Assembly (NCBI GenBank): GCA_002917075.1
Contig: NTMA01000146.1
Span: 1-64,000 of the forward strand
Reading direction: 5' to 3'
Source of the DNA: Hawksworthiomyces lignivorus
Lineage: Eukaryota > Ascomycota > Sordariomycetes > Ophiostomatales > Ophiostomataceae
Length of the DNA: 64,000 nt
Shown: positions 10,731 to 22,169 of the stretch, piece by piece
How the letters are laid out: every line of letters starts with the position of its first letter
Position numbering within the stretch: position 1 is the first letter of the stretch
Notes under the pieces: generated by a model
The model's database searches: none
Told to the model about the DNA's origin: nothing
What the model saw: the letters and a program-made list of their open reading frames with translations, nothing else
Made by a program: the position numbers and the translations under genes

Positions 10731-12432
10731 GGCGACGACGGATGGCGTTGCGGCGCTAGCGTCGATATGGAAGTGACGGTCGAGTTCGAAGACGGCCTAG
10801 AGATAAGCGAGTCGCCGCCGAAGATAGGCGGTCGCTCGCGGAGTAGAAATAAAGAGATACGAATGCGTGGAGGACGGGAAAAGGGGAAGGGAGGCTTCCG
10901 CCCTTGTTGCTCTTGCTTCCTTCGAGTTTACAGGGAGTGAAAATCGGTACCGACAAGACGGCTTGCCGGTATGGACATACTAAAAGGGAGAGTGGGTATC
11001 GAGGAATGCGGATGGTGGCGTTGAGGTGGAAGAAAATCGGGCTCCTGTTGCTCTGTCACTTCCACCTTCTAATTTCCTTCGTTTCGGGAAGTGCGGGTGA
11101 CGCTGGTCTGCTCCTCTCGTTTTTGTTGGCCCTCTGTCCTTGGAGCGTTTCAAGTGGGAGGCTGGCATTAAAAGCTCAGGTCAGCATTACCGTGGTCTAA
11201 GATTCCAAGAGCTGTATACAGGTCGGCGCACGTCGGAGATCTGCATAAACGAGATGGTCGGATTTCTGGGGAAAAAAGGCAGACGAAGGCCACGACCGAA
11301 AAATCAGGGAGGCAGGAAGAGAATACGGCAGATAGAATAGGAGGAATGCAGGGAACACAGAAAGAGAAGAAAGAAACACTGCAAACGAGCACACGTGCAA
11401 CCTTTAGGATGGAGAGGAAGCGATCTTTGGGGTAGTCTTCTGGGGAAGTAGGGTGAAACAAGGGAATTGGGAGACGGGAAAAGGGCGACAGAAACAGGAG
11501 GGAGGCTGCTTACAGTGTAAAAAAGCAAGACGCTTGGAATCGATGACGAACGCCCGAAATACCAAAGCTATTAACTGCGCAAAACGGCGGGTGAAATGAA
11601 CAGAAACGAGGCTGAAGGAGAAGACGACAAAAAAAATGTGTCTGACGAAGAAGGAGAAGCAGAAAGGTTGGGCCAACAGGGAGGAGAGAGGCTGCTGATG
11701 ATGATGCTGTCGGAGATGGGGGAAGAAGGGGAAGGAGCAGCCCGGGTTGCGTATCTTACATACGAGAAAAAGCAGGGAAATTGGAGAGGGCAAGAGAGCT
11801 TGTCTCTGTTTGTATTATAGGGAAGGGAGCAGCTAGACTTAGTGGTACGACCTAGTTCTTAGGGGAAGGGGGTAGAGCGCTATAGCCGTTCTTGCGCTAA
11901 AAGCTCTTGCTGCGCAATAATTACTTTTGCGCTAGCTGCATGGCTCTGCTATTAATGGCATGTTTAGTGCTGTGTCTAGTGCTGTGTCTAGTGCTCTGTC
12001 TAGTGCTGTGTTTAGTGCTGTCGGGCGTTTTGATCGTTGTTGTTTGTTACTGTTCGTTGCTGTGCTGTTGTGTGCTCTGCGGGCCACAAGGTCCACCACT
12101 GCAGGTGAACTTCGTACTTTGAACCCAGTAGTCGAAAGTGGGGTGGGGAGAGGAGAGGAGATGCAGCCAGCACGTTTTTTTACCAGTAAGAAGCGATGGA
12201 TTGGGGCCGCCAGACCTGTTCTGGAGTTGGAACTGTTCGAGAACAGATCTAATATAACACGTGATACTGCCTGCCGTCGGACAACGTACACACAACGATG
12301 CTCTCAAGCTCATGCAGGTAAACAGACAACAGGTTCTTTCTTGCAAGACATTAATTGTTTCGTCTATGTAAGCAAATCTCTTTGAAGCAAGCCAATTAAC
12401 ACATAAGATGTCCCATCCAGCATACATTCTCG
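10731..12432. other. SLA1 upstream region and AMP deaminase 3' flank
   Basis: No supported gene in 1.7 kb. From about 10800 to 11820 the plus strand is strongly purine-rich, so the SLA1 sense strand is pyrimidine-rich, as in fungal promoters and leaders. A short tandem array lies at 11963-12022. Confidence 0.55.
11963..12022 (+). repeat. 12-bp tandem repeat, five units (TCTAGTGCTGTG)
   Basis: Five head-to-tail 12-bp units differ at one or two positions (TTTAGTGCTGTG, TCTAGTGCTGTG, TCTAGTGCTCTG, TCTAGTGCTGTG, TTTAGTGCTGTC). The unit length is a multiple of three, so one frame reads repeated Leu-Val-Leu-Cys, which is probably accidental. Confidence 0.9.
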
Positions 12433-15400
12433 TTAGTCGTCCTGCTGCCCGTCCGTCTCGTGGAATGAGCCTTGTCGTATGCTATTCCGCCGCTGGATGC
12501 GCGTGGCAAAGCCCGGTATGTACCGCGGCTCCGTCCCAGAAAGGTGTGTCTCGCTTCCTCCACCGATGTTGTCAGCGGAGGCAGAGATGCTTGGCCCTAG
12601 GTATGGGCTGACCGTGCCGACGCTGGCGTTACCGTTGGCGTTGGCATCTGCCGGGGAAGGGGAGGGGCGGATCTTGGATGCAGCCAAAGGCAGACTCCCG
12701 AAACTAGCCGATGTCACTGGAGGCCCAGAGGTGATCTTCGAGGCCGACATCATCGGGGTCCCGAGACTAGCTGGCGCTAGGCCTGTTGGCACACCAGCCG
12801 TCGATGTCTTTAGGGACAGCGCGGGGGATCTGGGGACCGCAGAGGAGTTCCCGGCGCTATCTGCTAAGGCACCGACCTCGTTCTCGCCGCTCTTGGGAGG
12901 AGGCGGCTGGGTATACCTTTCAATCCTGGTATTTGTTAGCTATGAGCACAGCGCTGGAAGCAAAGAGGGAGTGCGCAAAACGGAAGCAGAGGAGGGGCAA
13001 GGCGTGGTTCTCGTCTTACATCTGCCACTCTTCCCGCAGTGTGCTGTGGCGGAACTGCTGCCGCCGGTCTGGGATGTTGGTCTTGACCATCGTGTTGCCG
13101 GCGATGCCCGGCTTGTAGAAATCGGGACCGAGCCACTGCTGCTTGATGGAGAACTCGTAACCACTCTGCACGACCGAGTTCCGAGCCAGCTCGCACATGT
13201 CCACGGGGCCCAGCTTGTAGATCTGCGCCGCCACCGCGTACTCCTCGATGAGTGGCTCCTTGGTGAAGGCGAACTGCAGCGGGTCGTCGGTGGACAGCGA
13301 TACGTTGAGCCCGCGCTTGAAGTACTGGTGGAACGGGTTGCGCTCGTAGGCCAGGAAGAGTGCATTGTTGCTGAGCGGCGACATGGCGATGCCGATCTGC
13401 TCCAGGTAGAAGATGTACTGCAGCAGCGGCACCTTGCGCAGCAGCAGGCCGTGGCTGATGCTGTGCGAGCAGAGCAGCGCCACCGCCAGGTGCTCGCTGT
13501 CGCCGGCCTCGCCGCAGTGCGGTCGCAGCACAAACGTGTTGAAGCCGCGCTGCTTGCGCCACGCGTTCAGCGTCGCCATGTTGGAGAAGAGGTAGTATAT
13601 CCAGTAGCTGTACGGCGGGTTCTGGCCCGAGTTCCACTTGCTGGGCACGGGAAACTTCTTGTGCAGCCGGCGCTCGACCTTGCTCTCGTCGTCGACGCTG
13701 TCGAAGCCAATCACTCGCTGCAAGAAGACATGTAGCTTCGGATACTTCTGCGGGTTCCTGGTCGCCTCGAATAGAGGTTCAAACACGTTGCAAATCACCT
13801 GCTCAAAAGACTCCATCAACCCAGTTGCCTTGTACACGTCGTACAAGCGTGGGATCTGGATCAGCCAGCGCACGTTGTGCGAGAAGAGCTTGTTGTCGAC
13901 GACCCAGGCTGCCAGCTTCTCCCACTCGTTGATGGACTTGCCGTAGATGGAGATGCGCCACTCGGCCATCTGGTACTTGCTCGACTCCATGTCGGATATG
14001 ACCTCCTTGGTGATTTCGGCCAGGTACCGCCCTGCAATGTCGTTGTCCGTCTTCAGAAAGATGGTACGGAGACGCGACTCGCCGATCGGATTGTATTTGA
14101 GGTTGAACTTGTCGAACCGGTGGAAGGTGTCTTTGTGGGCCTGCACAAGTCGGTTGATTAGCCAGCCAGTCTCTCCATCATATAGTATGCTTCAAGAAAG
14201 ACGAGAGAAGGTGAAAACAAAAGAGACAAAAGAGGGTGAGGGATTGTTTACGCACATGCATATCCAGCGTGTCGATACTGAGGTCGTAGGCGGTGAGGTT
14301 GATGCTCTCAAAGACCTCCGCGAGCGTGAGGTGCTTGCCGTCGCGAAAAAGCACAACCTCGTCCGGGCACTTCTTCATCTTGCTCTTGATGAAGCGCAGC
14401 AGGTGCTTCTGGTTCATGCAAGCCGAGTGGTGGACATGCGTGTCCACTTTGCGGACATTGTAAAAGTCACGGTGCGGCACACGCTTGGTGTCGGCCGTCT
14501 CCTGGTACTCGTTGAGCAGCGTGTAGAGGCCGAATTTGCCCTCGAGGTACTGTAGCCGCCGGTAGGCAAAGCTCTTGCTGGGTCCGTCTGCCGACACGGA
14601 CAGGATCGGCTCTAGGTCCATGTAGAACTCGCGCAGCGTTGGCACGCTGATGATGGGCGTGTCGGCCGCTGCGGCCTTCTCATTCTCGTATACTTGGTAC
14701 ACGCCGCTGTCGTCGAGCCGGTATGTCATCTCGCTCTCGCCGGGCAGGGGAAGCAGGTCGTCCATGTCAAAATCTTCGCCGATGTCCTGTCCGGGCTTTC
14801 GCTTTTTGGGGGTCGTAGCCGGTTTCTTGGGCGTCTCAGATGGCGCGCCAGAGGCCGGCGGCAACTGCTGCTGCTGTTGCAAGATGAGGCTGTTTGCGAG
14901 GCTGTTGTTCGCGCTGTTGGCGGCCCGCGTGCCACCGGCGGTGGCGGGAGCCGCCTCCGGCTCGGCCGTCCAGACGGGCTCCGGCGGCGGAGGGTAGATG
15001 GGCCAGCCAGGATCGTCTTTGGGGTTGTCTTGAGGCCCCTGCAGCGATAAGCGGATGTACTTGTGACGCAGGTCGATCACTTTTTGGATGTTCTTGAAGA
15101 TGGCTGTCAGCTCCGACGTAATCTGCGGGTCGGCATCCGCGTACGTGCTGCTGCCGATTCCGGCTGGCTCGCCAATGTGGAGGGCCGCGCTGCTCATGCC
15201 GATGGACGTGGCGGCCGCCGCCACTGCGTTCGCCGGCGTGCCTGCCGCGTCAAAAGCGCTGCCACCAAAGAGGCCGGGTCCTGGCACAAAGCCATCTCGA
15301 CCCATGCCATCACCGCCGGCCACCGATCCGTCGACGGCCTGCAGACTAACTGAGGCAAGGTCGATATCGCCCGTGGACGGGCGCAGCACAGACTCGGACA

Positions 15401-16080
15401 TCTTGGTGCTCAGCGGCGACCGCGGGGGCAAAGACCCTGCGGGGTCTCCGTAAGTGGTTGCGCGCATCAGCGGGCTCCCGACAGGCGTCTGCTGCTGGTT
15501 GGCCTTTTGCAAGTCCAGCTGGCTGAGCTGATAAAAGAGCTTGGCGTCGCTCTGGCTCATCTGGCGCTCGGCCACAGGATCGTAGTAGGCGGTGCGCTTC
15601 GGCATATCGCGTGGCAGCATGCCCTCTTGGAGGCCGGCAGGTGAGTGATGCATCTCTACTCCCACGTCCTCGTCCTCGTCTTCTTCTTCCTCCTCCACTG
15701 CCTCCTCGTCGGCTTCCTCCCTCCCCTCCCCGCTGCCTAGACTAAAGCTGGTCCGCTTCTTGCGGCGGCCACCATTGGCTTTGCTGCTGCCATTGCCCTG
15801 CACACCAGCATCGTTGCCGTCTTCGGCTGCCATGTAAATGTGATGGTCATGTTCTTCGTCGTGGTCTTCCTCAACGTCCGAGTCATGACCGCCTAGGTAG
15901 CTAGAGGAGAGGTTGGGAGGCGAGTTGGAAGTGGAGCGAGAAGACTGGTCACCATGAGCGAAAGCCAGGTTTCGCCGTGAGGCTGTAGAGTCAGCCAACA
16001 AGGCTCTATAAAATTAAGAGCAATAAACTCCACCCCAGGAAGCTCTACATGGCACGAAAGGCCGTGGACCTACCAGGCAT
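12433..16080 (-). CDS. AMD1: AMP deaminase
   Basis: Converts AMP to IMP and ammonia in the purine nucleotide cycle; a cytosolic zinc enzyme. Well-supported exons are 16003-14256, 14140-13020 and 12925-12433. A 7-nt first exon at 16080-16074 (ATG-CCT-G, donor GTAGGT) is inferred, because the main frame meets a TAA just upstream of the acceptor and has no early ATG. With it the protein is 1122 residues, at the long end for fungi. The N-terminal half is acidic and low in complexity. The catalytic domain shows [21 protein letters not shown] (HxH at about 525-527), [18 protein letters not shown] across intron 2, HCGEAGD near 793 and the signature [10 protein letters not shown] at about 866-875. 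The Ser/Pro-rich tail after the last intron is not part of the fold. The catalytic part is certain; the start is not. Confidence 0.9.
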
Positions 16081-17326
16081 GATGCTGAGCGTAGGGAGTG
16101 CTCAGGCCAAATCCAGGGGCAGGTATATCTCCTCAGTTAAATCACAGGCTGCAAGGGAAAATTTTTTTTTTTCAATTAGGGCTTTCTTGACGAAGAAGAC
16201 GAGAAGAAGCATAAATAAAGCTGAGAAGAAAGCGGTCTGTAAGTATTAAAGTGCCTCCCTTGCTCTGTATGGTCAGGGAGGATGCACGCTTTGACAAGGG
16301 GGGGTGTAATCTGTGCTGGATCGAAATGGTGGAGAAAACAAGTGACTACTGAGAAATTGGACAGAGAGCTACAACAATATAAAAAAAGAAGACGATAATA
16401 GACCACAGAAAAGACTAACAAAGACGAAAACGAGCTCGATGACTTCCAACGAAGAGATTATGCGAGCGATATAAACAGAAGGTTTTGCAAAAGGATGGGG
16501 ACGACCAACCAGACTTGTGTACCTACCTGTTGCACTTGAACGTGTATTACCCAAAAAATTGGAAAGAGCCTGGCCAACCAAAAGCCAATAGTGCCAAGCT
16601 TGGCCCCCAAAAAAGATACATTGCAGTTCCCCTCTCCTCTCCCCCTGTAATACGGCTATCAGCGGAAAGCAGACGCTCTGTGACGTCGTGGTCAGCCATT
16701 TTCAGCCAGGCAATCTGCTCCAATTCCGCCCACTCGAGTGCCACAGCAGCTGCTCTGCCGAATCCTTCGCTGCCTCTTGAGATATTATATCGATCGAAAT
16801 ACGGGGTACGATTGCCTCCTTATGGCATGAACAAATAGGCTGCAAGCCATATTTGGCCAAGGCCAGGCCAAGAAGCAGCAGTGGTCTCTCGATTTTTGCC
16901 CCTCTAATAGACCAAGCTTGCCCTCAAGCTTCTCAGCGACTAAATGGACCCCAAGAGGCTGCCCCCCCGAGAACCCCGAGAAAACCCCTAGCTAGCTGCA
17001 GCCCTTGAGAGATATACAATACAACACCATAAAAAATCGCCGCACTAATAGCGGCTAATACCAAAGCTTAAATTTCTGCACGCAGAGCTTTTTTTTATGC
17101 CTTCGGGTAGTGTAGTTTCACATGCTACTTCTCTGCTGTCTCCAAATTTTGTTGTGAGAGGCAGTTGCACACATGCACGTACACGAAATTTGTAAAACAG
17201 TTGTCTAAATTTCACTACTGCATAACTTCTATAGCCTCTATCGGGTCGTTTCTTTCGTAATAGCAAAATTGTTTCTTTTTTGCTGAATCCCAGGTCTCTT
17301 CTCCCCTGTTCGTTTCCCGTCAATCA
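16081..17326. other. Intergenic upstream of AMP deaminase
   Basis: No supported gene in 1.2 kb. It contains the presumed promoter of the AMP deaminase gene and the 3' flank of the transporter gene. Several open frames of 60-117 codons occur on both strands without recognisable motifs. Confidence 0.5.
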
Positions 17327-18740
17327 TTAGCCGGCCTTGATGCTTACAGCCCGTGCTCGCGCCGACGGCCTCTTCTTCCCGTCAAACGAGTAGAGGCCAC
17401 CGGCAAAGAACACAATAACAGCGCCGATCAGGGTGCCCGGCGACAGGCGGTTCCCGAAGAGCCAGATGCTGAAGAGCAGGCTGACGAGCTTGCGGATATT
17501 GAGCACAATGGTCACGGTCAGGGCCGACGAGGCCGCCGCCAGCAGATTGACGCCGCGGATGCAAGCGTACTGCGTAAGCACATTGAGCACGAGGTACACC
17601 AGCTGGCTCGGCAGCTGGATGCGCTCGACACTCTTGCGCAGCCCCGCCGCCACGGCCGCGTCGCCTTCGAAGGCGTCGTCGGAGAAGGGGAGCGTAAGCG
17701 GGGCGCTGTTGGCAAGGCGCATAAACTGGCGGGTGAGCGACGGCAGGAAGGGGAGGAACAGGGGCAGCGACAGCAGATGCGAGTAGAAGAGGTTCTCCTT
17801 CCACTGCGGGCCGTACTTCTTGTACGTCTCTTCGGTGTAGAGGCCCATGATAGACGACAGCACCTGGGCCACGAACAAGATGGCGAGGCCCGTGATGAAG
17901 CTGATGTTGCCTTCAGCCGCCTCTTCGGCGGCGCCTTTGCTCTGGGCGTCCGACCAGGCGGCCACCACGACTCCGATCGTCAGCAGGACGACGGCGACGA
18001 CCTGTATGCGGGAGTATCTCTTGCCGTAGAGGAAGCCGGCGATCATGGTCGTGATGCTGCCGCCCGAGCGCAGAATAATATGAACTGGAACAGATATGTT
18101 GTAGCTAAAAGCGTGGTTGTTGAGGACGTTGATGCTGAAGAACAAGATGATGTTGATCATCCAGCGTTGTAGGGGGACCTTGTTCGGTCGAATGAATAAA
18201 GGCGGACGGTCGCGGTCAAATTGGGAAATGTAGCCGGTGATGGCAACGAAAAGGAATTGTACAAAAGTTAAGAGGGTGCCTGAGCTGTCAGCGAGAGGAA
18301 GACACACAAAAGATCCAAGCAGGACGGAGAGGACTGAAGAGCTAGAAAGACGGAGGGGGAGGGGTTAGAGGGCGGATGGAGAGAGCGGGACATGGCACAG
18401 AAGGAGGAGGAAGGGGAAAAGCAGAGAAGGACGGGAGACACTCACCACTGGCTGGCTCGACTTTGATGATGGCCTCGAGCGCAAAAACGTTGGAGCAGCA
18501 GCCGCCGAAAATGAGGCCGAGCATGGCCCCGATGGTGAGCCATTGGGGAATGGTCTCGATAAAGATACGGCCTGCGAGGGCCATGACCCGTGAGAACACG
18601 GGGCGGTCGTCGTCCACACCATACATCTCGGCCTTTTCCAGTGACGGGGCGGCGTTGATCACTCGAGGGCCGGGCGTGGAGACCACATGTTTGGGAGGCT
18701 TGTGTGAAGTCTGGCGGCGTCGAGCGTTGGAATTGGTCAT
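17327..18740 (-). CDS. UAA-type nucleotide-sugar transporter (UDP-GlcNAc transporter, Yea4/SLC35B4-like)
   Basis: Two exons, 18740-18446 and 18279-17327, joined over a 166-nt intron (GTGAGT...GCTCAG, phase 1), give 415 residues. About 60 hydrophilic residues precede ten or so hydrophobic helices. GGCCSNVFALEAI in the first helix, the join EPASGTLLTFVQF, NNHAFSYNISVPVHIILRSGG and the C-terminal NIRKLVSLLFSIWLFGN are typical of the Yea4/SLC35B4 branch. That branch moves UDP-N-acetylglucosamine (and UDP-xylose in animals) into the ER or Golgi lumen in exchange for nucleoside monophosphate. In fungi this feeds chitin or glycan synthesis. The tail is basic (KKRPSARARAVSIKAG). The substrate is inferred from the family only. 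Confidence 0.88.
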
Positions 18741-21700
18741 TTACACGGTGTTCCGGGAGAGCGCGTACAGTCTGCTTGGCGTGAGCTAGGCGGAATTGGT
18801 CAAGACGTGGCAGGACGGAGGAGGCGTTTTGGCGGGGGAGGAGACAGCGTCTTCGTTTTGGCGATATACGGACGTGTGGATCTTGGGCGCGCACTCTTTG
18901 CTGGGGCCAGAAGAAGAAGCAATCAGAAGCTATGTCGTCTACTTGTAGGTGAGGACCGAGACAGGTATCATGAGTGAATGATGCAAGGTGTATTGCAGCT
19001 GAGAACTGTGGAGCAGACGGAGAAGGGGGGGGGAGTAATGGCAGTGAATTGGAGGTGGACTGAAGTGAAAAAGAAGGCAAAGATGGAGAGACTTCCAAGA
19101 TGGGGATAGGTCTGGTCTGCGCCGTTTGCGAGGACAGGGCGATTTTGGGTAGGTAGACCGTGTTGGTGAAACTGTGTTCAGAAAAATATACAGTGTACGT
19201 ATGACAAAGTATGTATGTATGAGAGAAGATGCATAGCAAGAAAAACGTGGCGAGGATGTTGGAGATGTTTCTGGGACAGGAACCCAAAAAAGGGAGAGAA
19301 AGCAGCAAAAACGACCAAAATCTGCGAGAGAATATCAAAAAGCGGACCGAATCGTGGCCAGCTCGGCAGTCAGAACGGTGCCTGGCAGCGTGCAGCCGCC
19401 CGATCCATGTCCCAGGCCAGTCTTCGCCTGCTGTACAGTGGCAGGAAGACCCCCTTCCGCAAATTCGTCGGGTGGATCACCTGTGTGTGTATTCTTTTCG
19501 CCTTCGCTGCCCTCCTCCGTGTCCTCTTTTTTTTTCTTCCTTTGGGAAAAAGAGAGTTAATTGTGCAGGGTGGGAGAGAATGAGCCGCCAGCGAGAAGGG
19601 AACCACAAGGACAGAAAAATATAAAAAGGAAACGTAGCGTTGCGGAAAGTGGGTACAGGGAGTATGTACATAGTAAAAAGTGGAGACTGTATGTTCTGAT
19701 AGATTGGGAGATTGGCTTTGAATCGGAGGGGTCGCACCTAATACGCCACGCCGTCGTACTGCGTAGGTACATGCTTATTTAGGTGGTGTGGCCGTGAGAA
19801 GCGACGCAGGAGAAGGAGGGTAAGGGGAGAGGGAGCATTCTAGGAGCAGCAAGGGTGCGCGTGTGCGGTGTAAGTACATACGCTTGCGGAGTACGGAGCA
19901 CTCCGTAGACTTGCAGTACATCTATGCGCATATAAATAAATTCTGATACTTACTGGGTACGGAGTAGTTCATGTACTCTCACGAAGTAGGCTTATACTAG
20001 CTAATACGGCTGCGTGAGAAGAGCTGGAAATGGAAGGGGGAGCATTGAATAAAGACACCGAGAGGTAGAAATAGGAAAGAATTTCACAGAGGGAACAGAA
20101 GCAGCAGAAAAACGTGAAGCTAGCGCGTTTCTCAAGAGGGCGAGAGGCCAAAGAAATAAAAAGCCACAAAAAGCCAAGGACAAGGGGAGAGAAGGGGGGA
20201 GAGATTGGAAGAATGAATAAAGAAAAACAACCTATTGCGCCCTGACCTGGGCTTCGAATATGTCTTACAAGGGAAGGAAGGCACGGAAGCAGCGGAAAGA
20301 ACGGAGGAGGAGGAAGATGAGGAGAAGGAGGCGGCGTAGCAGCAGAGCGACCATTCAGCGGCTCGGTATTTGCTGCCCTGTGCTGCTCTGTGCAGCTCTG
20401 TGTATCTCTACGAGAGGAGACAGGAGCCGGAACCAGAGCAGAAGAATCGCACAGGACGCAGCGAGAACGAGAGTGCGCACATATGCGTCGTCTCGTCGGA
20501 TACGCTCGCATCCTCTTCCTCATACGAGGGGTCAAGCTGCACAGTCCGTCTGCTCCCCCCCAACCGAGGACCCCGAATTCGTAACCGGTGTTCGTCGTAC
20601 ATAGTTGTTCGCAGGAACATGATCCAGGAACCACATGCAAGCAGTCCTTGGGCTGCTCTGAGAACCACATCAATGCACGTGAAGCAGGGGTGACGGGTAC
20701 ACGTACAAGCAAGCAAAAGAGTCCACAGTCCCGCTAGCTACCAGAGAGCGGGCTGAACAAGAAAACTCACAAAAAAGCTGCCACCGTGTCAGGCCCACAC
20801 GCATACATGCCAGCAAGCGCCAGACAAGCCTTTTTCCTGCTACTCGTACATTGCCAGGGTGGGTTAATTTCACCAGGCCCGGTCGGTTGCAGTATGTATA
20901 ATACTACGGAGTAAAAAAGAATAATACATGTCGAAACAACATCGTGCTTTTGTGCCTGGCAGTATCGCCTCGTATCTTACCGCCCAGTCCAACTCTAAAC
21001 AGAAAAGGCCCGGCTTCTCGACGGGCCTGCTACTCTTCAACTGCGGTAGCCCCAGCGAACCCACGTTCTAGAACAGCACTAGGATACCACCACCCTGCTT
21101 CTTCGCTCTGCTAATAGGACAGCTCAACAGGTACCTCTAATTTCGAGATTGGGATCGGCCCCTATTACGGCCGACCGGGATAATGCTGTTTTTTGCGAAG
21201 GGCCACTTGGATAGCTGCAAATGCGGAGCACGGCAGAGCGGTACAAAGGCAAATGACGACAAAAGTACTCTGTCCTCTGTGATACACGTACAATGGAATT
21301 AAGCATACTTGCAGTTCCGTGCGATGCGGAAAATACGTGTACATCGACTTCTCCAATTCAGCAGCGAGGGATGCGGGCGACTTCGATGCACATGAGCACA
21401 TGAATATGCAGCACCATGTTCGCCTTGCCTCCAGTCCATTTCGAAGGCTGCCCCTAATATAATATCGTGCTTTAGATGCCAGCACCACTTTTGTACATAG
21501 TCCATAGATCTTGGCTGAGAATGTCTATTCTTCTATGCTTCCAATTGCTCCTCGTCCACCACCCGCCGCCCTCCCTCGAAAATCAAATCTGTGAATTCAA
21601 TGCAAAAAATAAACTGGAGTTTTGGTGTGCGGCCTTCGCTCCGGATGAATGAGGGCAGTCAAGGTCCCTCGCAATGGGTACTTTCTTCTCTGAATGTCTT

Positions 21701-22169
21701 TGTTTAGGTGGATATTTGTCTTCCTAGTTCCCAATGGATGTATAGAATCTACAGCTGACATGACAATCGTCTTGGAATGTCCTTTCCTCCATGCATGCTC
21801 TTGCACAACCGCCCAAGGACAAGTCCGTATCTAGCCAAGATATCATTGTTGTCCTTGCCTTCGTCACGAACACTCGCAGCGACAAATGTGCTAGACGACA
21901 AAAAGACAATAAAGACGGCAAAAAACAACAACATCCATCATCATCGTCATCATCACCACAAGCATTTCTACCACATCTGCTCTTGCCACCCTAATCGCAT
22001 CACCATGACATCGGCTGTTGAGCCCGTATCAACGCCACGCCCCGCAGGCTGCGGACAGGTTGGCTGGCTCTGCACGCCGTATAAACGGAAAAGACACAGC
22101 ATACGACACCGACGTGCGTCTGCTCATACACCCTGCAAAATGTCTGCACAGCGTCTACAAAACATCTGC
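18741..22169. other. Intergenic region between the transporter promoter and the CDC55 3' end
   Basis: No supported gene in 3.4 kb. The first 1.6 kb is purine-rich on the plus strand, so pyrimidine-rich on the transporter sense strand. TACGGAGTA motifs occur at 19958 and 20905, with a palindromic variant at 19892-19907. Longer open frames (for example 19969-20712 minus, 21777-22193 plus) are low-complexity and have no family. Confidence 0.5.
19892..19907. repeat. Palindrome TACGGAGCACTCCGTA
   Basis: A 7-bp perfect inverted repeat (TACGGAG / CTCCGTA) with a 2-bp spacer. It contains the left part of the TACGGAGTA motif that recurs in other intergenic segments of this window. Confidence 0.85.

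Noticed and set aside
18442..19338. Minus-strand frame of 298 codons upstream of and overlapping the transporter
   Set aside because: It overlaps the transporter's first exon in another frame, is Ser/Pro/Phe-rich because of the pyrimidine-rich tract, and shows no domain.
19969..20712. Minus-strand frame of 247 codons
   Set aside because: Low-complexity translation of a CT-rich stretch (PPPSPHLPPPPFF); no conserved motif and no splice partners.
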